Part shown: piece by piece, positions 1-13,278 of the stretch
How positions within the stretch are numbered: the stretch's first letter is position 1
How the letters are laid out: every line of letters starts with the position of its first letter
Assembly (NCBI RefSeq): GCF_000001735.4
Contig: NC_003071.7
Coordinates: 14,979,443 to 15,043,442, forward strand
Direction of reading: 5' to 3'
DNA length: 64,000 bases
Origin: Arabidopsis thaliana
Lineage: Eukaryota > Streptophyta > Magnoliopsida > Brassicales > Brassicaceae
Program-made: the position numbers and the translations under genes
The notes under the pieces: generated by a model
Databases searched by the model: none
What the model saw: only the letters and a program-made list of their open reading frames with translations
Told to the model about the DNA's origin: nothing

Positions 1-919
1 AATCCTTCACCTCCTGCAAATTCTGCCGATGTTCAGTTGAAGCAAGAGCTTGGGGCTATTTTTAAGAAAATAGGTGACAAACAAACTTCCACAATTGGTC
101 TTTACGACCTCTACCACATCACAAAGTCATATCCAAAGGTAATAGATATGACTATGTATTTCAAGTCTCAATGTTTCCTGTTCTTCATGAACAAACGAGC
201 CAAATTGTATGTACTTACAACCTCATCTTAATGCTTGTAGGTTGATATATTTTCCCAACTTCAAAATGCTAGTGAAGCGTTTCGTACTTACATCAGAGAT
301 GGTCTGGCACAGGTCTGTAACTAGTCTCCTAGCTTTTTACTATGATTTCGATAAAACTCAAGTTTTTTGTCTTGAAGTTTTGCAATCGGTTCTGTAGGTT
401 GAGAAGAATGCAGCTGCGGGAAGAACACCTTCAAGCCTACCGTTGTCAACTCCTCCCCCTTCGTCCTTAGCTCTTCCATCTCCTGATATTCCTTCCTTGT
501 CCTCTTTAGATGTGAAGCCTTTGATGAACCCTAGATCTGATTTATACACAGACGACATCCGAGCCAGTAACATGAATCCTGGAGGTAGTTTCCTAGATCC
601 TTATCCTTCTTTGTCCTTCCTTGCGGTGTTTATATATATCTGTTAAAAACAAACATCTTTGGCAGTGATGACAGGGACGCTAGATGCAATCAGAGAAAGG
701 ATGAAGAACATGCAACTGGCTTCATCAGAGCCAGTAAGCAAACCGCTGATGCCAACAAACGATAACTTATCAATGAACCAACAGAGCGTTCCCCCGAGCC
801 AAATGGGACAAGAGACAGTCCACACACACCCAGTGGTTCTCCCAATGGATGAGAAAGCATTGTCCGGTCTTCAAGCCCGAATGGAGAGGCTCAAAGGTGG
901 ATCACTGGAACATATGTAG
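1..919 (+). CDS. MOR1: MOR1/GEM1 microtubule-associated protein, C-terminal end (partial)
   Basis: The last four coding exons of an XMAP215/Dis1-family microtubule polymerase: 1-138, 241-312, 398-584 and 666-919, all with GT-AG introns and consistent phases; the stop is TAG at 917-919. The visible 216 or so residues are the tail after the TOG domains. They include an amphipathic segment around LKQELGAIFKKIGDKQ, a Pro/Ser-rich linker (STPPPSSLALPSPD) and a terminal helix ending GGSLEHM. The family binds tubulin and promotes microtubule growth in cortical arrays and the phragmoplast. Identification rests partly on gene order, since RUB2 lies directly downstream as it does beside MOR1 in Arabidopsis. 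The N-terminal TOG region lies outside the window. Confidence 0.85.
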
Positions 920-2501
<1,582 letters not shown>

Positions 2502-3392
2502 TCTTAATAAATAAGCTTTTCAACAAACATCTTTTCCCTCACTATTGTCCTCCTTATGTGGAATTCATGACACACCAAAATTGCTATGGGAAATTGGAAT
2601 ATTATGCTCTGCTTGTGTGTTTGGATCATATTACTTGTATTTTTCAGTCTCTCTGATATGATACTTTGTGAGTTAATTATCGAGTGCCGTATCAGGTAGG
2701 AATCGTTATCTGACTAACGAGTTTTCCACTGGCACATACCAATTCATATTTCGTTTAAGTAGAGAAGTCCAGATTGCATGTGAGATCTAGATCCGAGACT
2801 CCCTCGTTCGTCTATCCAGAGACCTTGAATATGGCGTCAACTGCCTTCCCACTAAATATAACGACCATGTCAAGTACTAAGAGTCTAAGACCACTGCTGA
2901 GCATGGCCTTCTGTGATAATCTCGGGGTTATACGTTGCTAAAAGTTGACTCCTAGTCACCAAATGGCATAGTTTTATAATAACACTGTTAGATCCTTGTA
3001 CCAGTTACTCAGTGAGATCCTTAGATTCACATAGAGTTGTCCCATATAAAGTAAAAAAAACTAGAGACATGAAACATAGATTTTTTTTTTTCATCACGTG
3101 AAACATAGATAAGAAAAGAAAAAGGATAGGTGTTCAATTATTTAATTTAGTAGGAAACATAGAATAAAAAAACTTGCTTTGTTTTTCATATTTTCTCATT
3201 ATTGGAATCACTGTCTTTTCGAACTTGGTGACAATCTTAGTACTAGAAAACAAAAGACTTTGACCGGTCTTTGGCTCATCTCTTTCTTCTCCCCTTTCTC
3301 CAACACTTATTTCTTTCTCTCTCTAGTTCATGAATTCAAGATTCAAAGACACACGTATGGCTACCTCTTGGTAAATCCAAAGAGACACATAT
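2502..3392. other. Intergenic, RUB2 3' flank and trihelix promoter
   Basis: No supported gene. A 36-codon ATG frame at about 2831-2941 (MASTAFPLNITTMSSTKSLR...) reads like a plastid transit peptide, but nothing in frame extends it. A (T)n run lies at 3081-3090, and the stretch before the trihelix ATG is CT-rich (5'UTR). Confidence 0.4.
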
Positions 3393-4740
3393 ATGGCTGA
3401 CGCTGATCCATCGAGTGGTGAACAGATAGTTATGAGAGAGTGCAGAAAAGGGAATTGGACAGTGAGTGAGACTTTGGTTCTCATAGAAGCCAAGAAGATG
3501 GACGACCAGAGGCGTGTACGGCGATCGGAAAAACAACCTGAAGGCAGAAACAAACCAGCAGAGCTCCGGTGGAAATGGATAGAGGAGTATTGCTGGAGAA
3601 GAGGATGTTACCGCAACCAGAATCAGTGCAACGATAAGTGGGACAATCTCATGAGGGATTACAAGAAGATCAGAGAGTACGAGAGATCAAGGGTAGAATC
3701 GTCTTTTAACACCGTCACTTCTTCCTCTTACTGGAAGATGGACAAGACTGAGAGGAAAGAGAAGAACTTGCCGAGTAACATGTTGCCTCAGATATACGAC
3801 GTGTTGTCTGAGCTTGTTGACAGAAAAACTCTTCCTTCCTCCTCCTCCGCCGCCGCCGCCGTAGGAAACGGTAACGGTGGCCAGATCCTAAGAGTTTGCC
3901 AACAAAGTTTAGGATTTGTAGCTCCGATGATGGCTCAGCCGATGCATCAAATCCCGACTACTATAGTGTTATCTCTTCCGCCACCACCGCCACAGTCTCT
4001 TAGCTTATCACTTCCTTCGCCGCCTCAACCTCCACCATCGTCTTCATTTCACGCTGAGCCTATACCGCCCACAGTAGGTACCTTCCGTTTTATCTCTCTT
4101 CTTATTCTTAAAGCCTAATTAAATGACCACTAAAGTTAGATTTTATATTAAATCTATAAAGTGGATTTCGACATTCCAACAAACACCCTCAAGTCAACTT
4201 GTTATTAATTATAATCAATCTAATTATAAATTTAAAATCAAAACTTATACAATTACTATGAAGGAAAAAATGTAACCCTAAATTTGCTTGTGTGTGCATA
4301 GACAATTCTTTACAATAAAGTTCTTGAGTACATTAAGATTAAAGTAGTAATTAAACCCGCATTTTGGTCGATGAAGAGACTGATAAGAGTGTGTACATTC
4401 AGGTACATCATCGACAAAGCGAAGGAGAACAACGCCGGGAGAAACCACCGCTGGAGGAGAGAGGGAGGTAGAGGAGGATGCGGTTGGGGTGGCGTTGTCT
4501 AGATGCACGTCTGTGATCACACAAGTGATAAGAGAGAATGAGGAGGGACAAGAGAGGAGGCATAAGGAAGTGGTGAGGCTACAAGAGAGGAGACTAAAGA
4601 TTGAGGAATCAAAAACTGAAATAAATAGACAAGGTATGAATGGTTTGGTAGACGCCATTAATCAACTCGCAAGCTCTATTCTTGCTTTGGCTTCTTCTTC
4701 TTGCCATAATAATCGCAATCATCAAGGAGGTCCACCATGA
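3393..4740 (+). CDS. Trihelix (GT-type) transcription factor
   Basis: Two exons, 3393-4077 and 4403-4740, joined in phase 1 (codon G|GT), giving 340 residues. The N-terminal half holds a trihelix MYB/SANT-like DNA-binding domain, roughly residues 18-120. It shows the spaced aromatic residues of the family: GNWTVSETLVLIEAKK, then LRWKWIEEYCWRRG, NQCNDKWDNLMRDYKKIREYE and SSYWKMD. A Ser/Ala run and a Pro/Leu/Ser-rich linker follow, and the second exon encodes a charged helix (RENEEGQERRHKEVVRLQERR) typical of the C-terminal coiled coil of trihelix proteins. It is probably a nuclear regulator; its targets cannot be read from sequence. Position matches AT2G35640. Confidence 0.88.
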
Positions 4741-6182
4741 TACCTATATTGAATAGATGTGTTACTTTAATACTTAAGTTGATGATTAGTTGCTTAGTTA
4801 ATATGTAGGTATGTGTATATAAAGTGACGTTATGTTAGCATATAAAACCATGCAAGATGTTCTTGTCATGGAGTAATTAATGAATCATTAATCAAGCACT
4901 TAGAAATTTGTCTTTAACGATGATGATGGAATATGAAGCGTGTGGACGTGTACGCGCTAGTAGTAAAAGGGAGGAGGCAGATTGAGTCATATTAAGGGAC
5001 GGAGAGAAAGAGAGAGTGGTCAAAGAGATATTGAAGGGAAGAGTATTATTGGTGGGTTTATGTGTGTTTTCATCTCAATTCTCACCTTTTAGTGCATCAA
5101 TCAATACAAAAGTATCTGTCACACAAGGAGGACCCTCCCTTATGGGTATTGGGTAGGGTAGGCTTTCTCTAGAATAGAACGTGAATGAATCGAACAATGT
5201 CTCTATTGCTCCCGCTCCGTTACCATAACCGGAAACCAAACTGAAGATGACTTCAAACCAAAAAGATAACCATGCATGTATTTAAATATTAGATGTAATC
5301 TAACTTTCTCATTTCCGGCGTTATTAATTAGAAACTAGACATTTTTTATGCAAAAGGTTTAATAAGTTTTCTGCTCGTTCTTGGCCTATCTATATATTTA
5401 AAAGAATCGGGGAAACTCTATATACGTATCATGATTAAGAGATGATTTATCTTTCTAGTGATCATGCAGGCAGATTTATCCAAAGATGAATATTAATAAA
5501 TTTGTTGTGTTACATATTTTTAGAGAATTAGAATATAGAGACTTGACTTCAATCACATCATGCATGGTGTAATCTTACTATATATATACTATGTTTTCTA
5601 TCTCTTTAATTTCAGTCTGTAAAATTTATTTATGGATTTAAAAAAAAAAGAAATTGACTGTATAGTGTTAAACCTATTATATAGCCTCTCTTTTTCTCGA
5701 GCACAGTTAAATTTTGCATGAATGTCATAGAAAATAATGATAGCAAAAGCTTTAATTTTGGATGTTTTAGGAGAAATAGTCATATTTTGGATGTTTACAA
5801 AAAACAGTTGTATTTATTTTATTTTTTGTCAATATCTATAGTGCATGTCGTTTCTACAGTTTCTAACGTGGTTCATGTCAAGTAGTTATCAGTTTTTTTT
5901 TTTTTTTTGCCATAACCATAATTAGATGATGGATACCACCAACGAATCATTTATAATAATAATAATTTAAATGACAACAAAGAATTTGAAAAATAATAAA
6001 ATAAAATAGAAATGACAACAAAGAAATAAGCCCCACTTGGCCGATTGAAAGAAAATATCCAGTTGACTCCAAATAGACTAGAAAGAGAAAGAAAGAGAGA
6101 GAGAGAGAGAGAGAGAACCAGAGATTATCGAACACGAAGCAGAAGACGATTCGTGGAAGAGACTTGGAGAGAATATTTCTCA
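4741..6182. other. Intergenic, CSLA7 promoter and 5'UTR
   Basis: No coding signal over about 1.4 kb. It contains AT-rich sequence, a (T)n run at 5891-5906 and, at 6081-6117, a GA microsatellite (GAAAGAGAAAGAAAGAGAGA...) that probably lies in the CSLA7 5'UTR, about 65 bases before the start codon. Confidence 0.5.
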
Positions 6183-8745
6183 ATGTCTCCTCTCCCAATC
6201 TTCCATCGTCTTCCTCACGCCACGTTCTCTTCCTTTCTCCTCTCACTGGTTCGTTCCCTCCATTGACGAATGTTGCATTTTGCTTGTTACCTACGACTGC
6301 TTTTGATTCTCTTTCTCCATTTGGGTTTCTTCCGATTACTTTAATACTTCTTCAATTTGGACTTGTCGTCAACATTTTCTTGCTAAAGTATGGATTTTTT
6401 GTTGTTGGGTTACTGTTCAGTTTGACTTTGATTTCAGAGAACCCATTCTTTGTTGTTCTTGCGTGCTACATTGCTTTTAGATCTGATTCACTAAATCCGT
6501 TAAAATACCAAATCTTTATCGTGTTTGTCTTTTTGTCCTCTAAGAGCATTAAAACTTGGTGTTTTTCTTGTCCTCTAGTTCTGGGTTCTCTAATCGTTTT
6601 CTCTTTTACTTGTCATTGTAGTCTCAAGCTGGAAGTTCTAAAACATCAGTGGCATTCCTCAATGCCTTCAAATCAGAAGATATCATTGCTCGAATTGGAC
6701 TATGGTGGCAGCTTATAAGGGCTGTTGTAGTTGTACCTGTCTTCAAGTTCCTGGTGCTTCTATGTTTGGTCATGTCTGTCATGTTCTTCGTTGAGGTTAT
6801 GTACATGGGAATCGTTGTTTTGTATGTCAAGCTGTTCAAGAGAAAGCCAGAGAAATTTTACAAATGGGAAGCCATGGAGGATGATGTTGAGTGTGGCAGT
6901 GCAAGCTACCCTATGGTTCTTGTGCAGATACCTATGTACAATGAAAAAGAGGTAGTTACTGAACCAGCAACTATTTTTCCAGTGATTGGTTTGTAGTTGA
7001 ACTTATTTGGTGGGATGTTAATGTTTGTGGTAGGTTTGTGAGCAATCTATTGCAGCTGCTTGCAAAATCTCATGGCCATCGAATCGTATAATAATTCAAG
7101 TGCTTGATGATTCCACGGATCCAGCCAGTAAGGTCCTTGTTTAACCTCTATAGACACTTGTCCCTTTCTCGTCTAAATCCCTCTGTTTTAGACTCATGAT
7201 TGTGTTGTGTTAAAGTGAGTTCCTTAACATTTGATTATGTGGCAATGATGGAAGGAAACAGGAGTTGGTGAAAAAGGAGTGTGACAGATGGTCTAAAGAA
7301 GGTGTCAACATAACGTTTGAGATAAGGGACAACAGGAACGGATACAAAGCTGGTGCGTTGAGAGAAGGAATGAGGCATAGCTATGTGAAGCAGTGTGATT
7401 ATGTTGCTATCTTTGATGCTGATTTCCAGCCTGATCCTGACTTCCTCCACCGCACTGTTCCATTCTTAATTCACAATCCCAAGTTAGCACTTGTACAAGG
7501 CCGGTGGGAGTTTGGTAACATTCCTTAGTTACCTTTCTTTTCTTTTTCCATCATAAGTTTATAGATTGTACATGCTTTGAGATTTTTCTTTGCAAACAAT
7601 CTCAGTGAACGCGGGTCAATGCATGATGACGAGATTACAGGAGATGTCTCTAAGTTACCACTTTACAATAGAGCAGCAAGTTGGATCTTCAACATTTGCC
7701 TTCTTTGGGTTCAACGGTATAGCATTCTCAATTTTCTTTTCTTTTCTCTCCATAAAGCTTTTTCTTATTCTCTGAAACTATTGCAGGAACTGCTGGCGTC
7801 TGGAGAATCTCAGCATTGAATGAGTCCGGGGGATGGAATGACCAGACAACAGTAGAAGACATGGATTTAGCTGTACGAGCTACACTGAGAGGCTGGAAGT
7901 TTCTATATATCGATGATCTCAAGGTATGTATAGAAGATTCCTCTCTTTTCTTGGAATCTTGGATTTTGCATTTGAATCATTAATGCGTTATCTGTAGGTA
8001 AAAAGTGAGTTACCTTGTTCCTTCAAAGCTCTGCGTAGCCAGCAGCATCGATGGACTTGCGGCCCTGCCAATCTTTTAAGGAAAATGGCTGGACAAATAA
8101 TAAGAAGCGAGAATGTATCTCTATGGAAGAAGTGGTATATGTTGTACAGCTTCTTCTTCATGCGCAAGATCGTGGCTCACATCCTCACATTCTGCTTCTA
8201 CTGTGTTATCTTGCCAGCAACTGTATTGTTCCCAGAAGTCACAGTTCCGAAATGGGCTGCATTTTATCTCCCTTCTTTGATCACTCTCTTAATCGCAATT
8301 GGTAGACTAAGATCAATCCACCTTTTGGCTTTCTGGGTTCTATTTGAGAATGCAATGTCCCTGCTAAGAGCAAAGGCTCTGGTCATGGGCTTGTTCGAAA
8401 CAGGAAGAGTACAAGAATGGGTTGTGACGGAGAAGTTAGGTGATACTCTCAAGACGAAGCTGATTCCACAAGTTCCTAACGTCAGATTCAGAGAGAGGTA
8501 AGTTAGACATTTCGTATTAGGCCTCCTTTACTTAACCGAGTTTGAGCTTAAACCATTGTGTTGCAATCAGGGTGCATTTGCTGGAGCTATTGGTTGGAGC
8601 GTACCTGTTATTCTGCGGAATCTACGACATCGTCTATGGGAAGAACACACTCTATGTGTACCTTCTGTTTCAGTCAGTGGCCTTCTTCGTTGTTGGTTTT
8701 GGATTTGTAGGAAAATATGTTCCTGCTTCCTCTTACTTAGCATAG
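6183..8745 (+). CDS. CSLA7: Cellulose synthase-like A (glucomannan 4-beta-mannosyltransferase)
   Basis: Eight exons: 6183-6248, 6622-6951, 7034-7132, 7262-7514, 7606-7716, 7787-7923, 7998-8497 and 8571-8745. They encode 556 residues, the full CSLA length. This GT2 enzyme builds beta-1,4-mannan/glucomannan from GDP-mannose and GDP-glucose in the Golgi. Catalytic motifs are present in order: VLDDSTD, DAD in [13 protein letters not shown] and QQHRW (D,D,D,QxxRW). Hydrophobic membrane segments occur near residues 40-75 and in four blocks after the catalytic domain. Position and length point to CSLA7, which is known to be needed for embryo development and pollen tube growth. CTF2A follows on the same strand only about 300 bases downstream. 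Confidence 0.95.
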
Positions 8746-9056
8746 GATAGATCATAGAGTCTCAATATGTTTCAGAAGGTTTTTTGTTTGATGTCATATT
8801 GAGAACAATGCCTATATACTACTCTCCATTTGTATTAACACTTGAGTATCTGTAACCAACGAAGCTCAGATGTGATCGATATTATTTTTTTAACAGTATA
8901 AAACCACTTAACACTTATTTAGTTTGTTGACCTCGTGGCTTCATATTGACTACAGAATGAAATAGGTAAACTATAAAGTCTACACTATTTATGGCTGAAA
9001 TTTATTTGAATACATATCCACCACTTGTCTTGTTCTTGAAACACACGGTCGTGGCC

Positions 9057-10878
9057 ATGTCTGTTCTGCTTCCGATGTATCCTCTCCAATCCTTGGCCAG
9101 AAGCAAGAGATTGTTTCCGATTCGAACCAGATCAAAACCGGTTTGTTTAGCACTGACCAATGCTCAAACAAACGGTGGTGACCAAGAGGAGAAAGTAGTG
9201 ATTGTTGGCGCCGGGATTGGCGGACTTGCCACTGCCGTTTCACTTCACAGGTAAGTATGAATTACAAAAATTGGTTCTTTGAATTTTCTTGAAACTCAAG
9301 AGCCACTAAACCGGAGGCTTTGGTTGACTGGTTAGGCTTGGAATCCGGTCGGTGGTGTTGGAGCAGGCAGAGTCGCTTCGTACTGGTGGAACATCACTGA
9401 CGCTATTCAAGAATGGGTGGCGCGTTCTTGACGCCATTTCCGTCGGGCCTCAACTCCGAACGCAGTTTCTTGAAATCGAAGGGTAGAGTTTCTTTCTGCC
9501 CATATCAAAAAGTGAGAAAATTGGTTCTTGGTTTTAGCTGAGTGTGTTGGTATGATCAGCTGAGCAGGATGGTAGTGAAGAAGGAAGATGGAAGAGAGCT
9601 TCGTTCTTTCAAATTCAAAGACGATGATCAAAGGTAGCTTGCTTAATAACTTGCTGGTTAAAATCATTCCATTTGGTTCATGTGTGTAACTAACCAAAGT
9701 GTATGTCTTGCATAGCCAAGAAGTTCGGGCCGTGGAGAGGCGAGTACTCTTGGAAACACTTGCAAGCCAGCTTCCTCCACAAACCATTCGGTTTTCCTCA
9801 AAACTGGAAAGTATACAAAGCAATGCCAATGGTGACACTCTCCTTCAACTTGGAGATGGAACCCGGTTGCTTGCACAGGTATTCTTCTCTCACGCTCTGA
9901 GCCTATGGTTATGTGTTTATACTCACTACACGGATACTCACTACATGTGATAAGCACCTATTGCTTATCAAACATCACGATGCACCAAACTATTATGACC
10001 AGAAGAAATGTGCCTTGGCTGATTTGATGATGTATTTCTTTGACAGATTGTTATTGGTTGTGACGGTATCCGGTCTAAGGTTGCAACTTGGATGGGGTTC
10101 AGTGAGCCGAAATATGTTGGCCATTGCGCTTACCGTGGTCTTGGGTTCTATCCAAATGGACAGCCATTTCAGAAAAAGGTGAACTACATATACGGTAAAG
10201 GGATTAGAGCTGGATATGTACCTGTATCTACAACAAAAGTCTACTGGTTCATCTGTTTCAACAGCCCATCTCTAGGTAGTTTTCAACACTTCTCAGACAT
10301 TACACAAAGATAATTCCTTCTTTCATTTTCCTATATCATAAATCTTGAGACATGCAGGGCCCAAAATTACGGATCCAGCGATCCTAAAAAAACAAGCCAA
10401 AGAACTGGTTAGTACATGGCCAGAAGATCTGCAAAACCTCATCGATTTAACACCTGATGAAACTATCAGCAGAACTCCTCTAGTAGACCGGTGGCTATGG
10501 CCTGGCATTGCTCCTCCAGCATCAAAAGGACGAGTGGTTCTTGTTGGAGATGCTTGGCACCCAATGACTCCAAATCTTGGACAAGGTGCTTGTTGTGCCT
10601 TGGAAGATTCAGTAGTTCTGGCAAATAAACTTGCCAATGCAATAAATGGAGGAACCGAATCAATTGAAGTAGCAATGGAATCATACGGGAGTGAGAGATG
10701 GTCTCGAGCATTCCCGTTGACAGTACGTGCAAACCTAGTTGGCGCACTTCTGCAATGGGAGAATCCTCTAGTGTGTTCCATTAGAAACAATATTGTCATA
10801 CCAAAGTTACTGAGGCTTGGACCAATGCTTGAACACACAAACTTTGAGTGTGAACCTCTCTTTGTTTCTAAAAGCTGA
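9057..10878 (+). CDS. CTF2A: FAD-dependent monooxygenase (CTF2A type), plastid-targeted
   Basis: Six exons, 9057-9250, 9336-9482, 9568-9633, 9716-9878, 10047-10275 and 10358-10878, give 439 residues. The Rossmann dinucleotide motif VVIVGAGIGGLATAVSLHR lies near residue 50. The second FAD motif GDAWHPMTPNLGQGACCALED (GD...P) is near residue 330, as in zeaxanthin epoxidase and salicylate hydroxylase relatives. The N-terminal 40 residues are Ser/Arg/Leu-rich with no acids, like a chloroplast transit peptide. An in-frame ATG at 8991 would add 22 hydrophobic residues. I chose 9057 because it gives a typical transit peptide and the family length. The substrate of this class is not known to me. The small membrane protein gene converges on it from downstream. 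Confidence 0.92.
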
Positions 10879-11149
10879 ATTTCGTATATATAGTGAGATC
10901 CATTGAATAGAGAGACTTGAACAATGTATAATCATAGGAACAATATAAACTCTGTGATTGAATGTAAAAGAATCATACAATGTAATTCTAGAAGCTAACA
11001 TTTGTGAGAAAATTGTCTCAACAAGAACAGAGTAAAGCTTGACCTAATCAAAGTCTGTCTTCCACCATGTCAATTTGTCACTGTTTGATCTTTGCTACTG
11101 TGAACAAATCAGACAATAGAAATACAAGTCACAACCAAAACCTTAAAAA

Positions 11150-11464
11150 TTACAGAGATTCTCGAACATGAACAGAGGATTTGTCTCCGAGGAATTGAAT
11201 TTGGTTACCTGGATTCGAAAACATCCAAAGTATGACTGCGCAGAGAATGAGTACGATCGGAATGAAATGGATAGCGTTCTCGGCGGATCTGAATCGCGAT
11301 TTGTTCTTCTTCCCGGGATGAGAGTTGGGATCGTACCTAGGCAAAAGAAGGTGGCTATCATCCGAATCTGCGGAGGTTTTAATTCGCGGCGGAGATGGTG
11401 ATGGCGAAGGAGAATTCGCTGAGAGTTGGTCGGAAACTATGGAGGCGCTCGCCGATCGACGCAT
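11150..11464 (-). CDS. Small single-pass membrane protein
   Basis: Single-exon frame of 104 residues starting at the ATG at 11462-11464. The N-terminal half is Ser/Pro-rich and polar (SPSPSPSPPRIK). The middle is basic (HPGKKNKSRFR), and it is followed by one hydrophobic segment, IHFIPIVLILCAVILWMF, and a short tail. The basic-then-hydrophobic order fits a tail-anchored or type II membrane protein. The reading frame, the position between CTF2A and FIS2 and the divergent promoter agree with a locus I recall as AT2G35658. No functional family is recognisable. Confidence 0.72.
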   Translation of the reverse strand: MRRSASASIVSDQLSANSPSPSPSPPRIKTSADSDDSHLLLPRYDPNSHPGKKNKSRFRSAENAIHFIPIVLILCAVILWMFSNPGNQIQFLGDKSSVHVRESL

Positions 11465-13278
11465 CTTTTTTTCTTCTTTCTACTTTTACGCGCTTCACAA
11501 GGAGAAACTTCTATATATAGAATGAATATGGTTTTTGAATTGACTGTTTTACCCTTTTGAAAGTCAAACTTCACGCGCCCTTCCCGGCAAATTAGTGTCG
11601 AGTGTCCTAAGTTCTCATACCAAGAACACTCGGAAGAAATTGGAAAAAAAAAATTGGATTTTTTTTTATCAATTTTAAATTTTTAATTGGATAAAGAAAA
11701 ACAAATAAAAATGTAAAATTAAACCTTTGTGTAGAATGAGTGAGACTGTTTTGAGATCTTGGAAGTAATTGATAACATTTTCAATGACTGGATTAGTTTC
11801 ACTATGTTACATTACCTTCTTTAGAACAACACCTCCAAGTGACGTTTATCAAACCTACAGAAATCTCAAGTATGTGTTTGAGAGATTGTTGACTCTCCTC
11901 ATTGTGCTATTTGGCATTTTGGCTCTTTTATAATTCTCTTCGATTAGTGATTCTTTTGCATTCTTATCTTATGTAGACTTATTCTTTGGTTTTACTTTAG
12001 TATTCAAATTTGAGATATCCTTCTTCTTTTTTAATCTGATTTTATTAAATCATTCTTAAACTTAAAATAAAATAAATTTCTAGTTGATTACCAAACCCGA
12101 AGAAGAAAAATTTACAATAAAACGATTTTATTGGACTTAAAATGGGCCATATTAACTTTTAAAATTATGAAATTCAACAATAATTAAGGTCCAATCGCAT
12201 ATTTATTTAGGGTTTCGGGTATTTCATCTCTATAAATATGTTATATAGGTTTCTCGGAAACTCAGAAATACGCCGCACCAACACCAAAAATGAAGTTTCT
12301 AGCTAATAAGATATAATCTCTCTGATACTAGTTTTGTGTTAAAGTGGTGAAGGCGCAACATAAATTGTTCTTCGTTTGATCATTCATTTGCGAAATCAAA
12401 AACGATCATTCCGCTGCGAAATCATAAAGTAAATCGAAATCTCTATAGATTAAATATGCATGCTTAGATTCAGTAATATTTTATTAAAATGTAGGAATTT
12501 CAACAATATATATCTTGTTGTTTCCATGATTTCTTTTTCTTTTTCTAATTTTCTATTTTCTTTTCTTATAATCTCTACTGCCATCAAAAAATTTTTTAAC
12601 AAAATTTAGTCTGTTTATCAAAATTTTAATATAGATGATTCAATATTTTCATTTTTAAGAGCATTTTGTCTGCAAATTTTAAATGATATACATAATAGAT
12701 TTTTATTAATCTCAAAATTTGGTTGTGAAGTTGTATCTACTTCTGTGATGAAGCACACCTAATCAAAGAAGAGTCAATCTCAAAATATAAGACTCTTTCT
12801 TACTTGTGTCTTTTCGTAGTCATATTTTTAAAAATGTAAATATATTCAGCTTTTATATATTCTTCAACAAAAAAAAAAATATAACAATAAGAAGATTTCT
12901 TATTTGTAGTCTTGTAGATAACGTTCTCTTCTATTTTTTCTTTTAAAAAAAATTATGAAGTTATGTGTAGAGATTCTATTATGTTTCATATTGGGAAACA
13001 TGCACATTTTCCAGTCCACTATTCTTTACTCTTTATAATGGGTCAAAGGTCTGCCGTTACAGTTTTACCTTCCTTACTAGTTTATATATCGCAATTGGGC
13101 AGCTAACATTAAATGGCTATTTCATGCACAGTGAAAGATGGTTAGACGATCATTCGGAGTTTCGCCAATGATCTATACATGTTTCATTGATTTCTTGATA
13201 TTTCTGCTAATTAAAATTGCGTGGATCACAGTCTAATTCAATGTTTATGGCGTGACAGCTTATAGATTAATCAAGCAG
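11465..13278. promoter_or_regulatory. FIS2 promoter, 5'UTR and leader intron
   Basis: No coding signal. A TATA box (TATAAATA, 12231-12238) sits downstream of GGGTTTCGGG. Transcription probably starts near 12260. A candidate leader intron runs from a GTAAAT donor at about 12429 to the acceptor GACAG ending at 13258, so the ATG at 13279 lies in exon 2. FIS2 is known to be maternally expressed, with DNA methylation in the upstream region silencing the paternal copy; that is knowledge of the gene, not something visible here. Most of the stretch is AT-rich with no recognisable transposon. Confidence 0.5.

Noticed and set aside
358-573. Minus-strand frame of 71 codons opposite MOR1
   Set aside because: It overlaps a confirmed MOR1 exon and has no domain; shadow frame.
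2831-2941. 36-codon frame resembling a transit peptide (MASTAFPLNITTMSS...)
   Set aside because: Too short and not extended by any exon in phase; Ser/Thr-rich frames of this size arise by chance.
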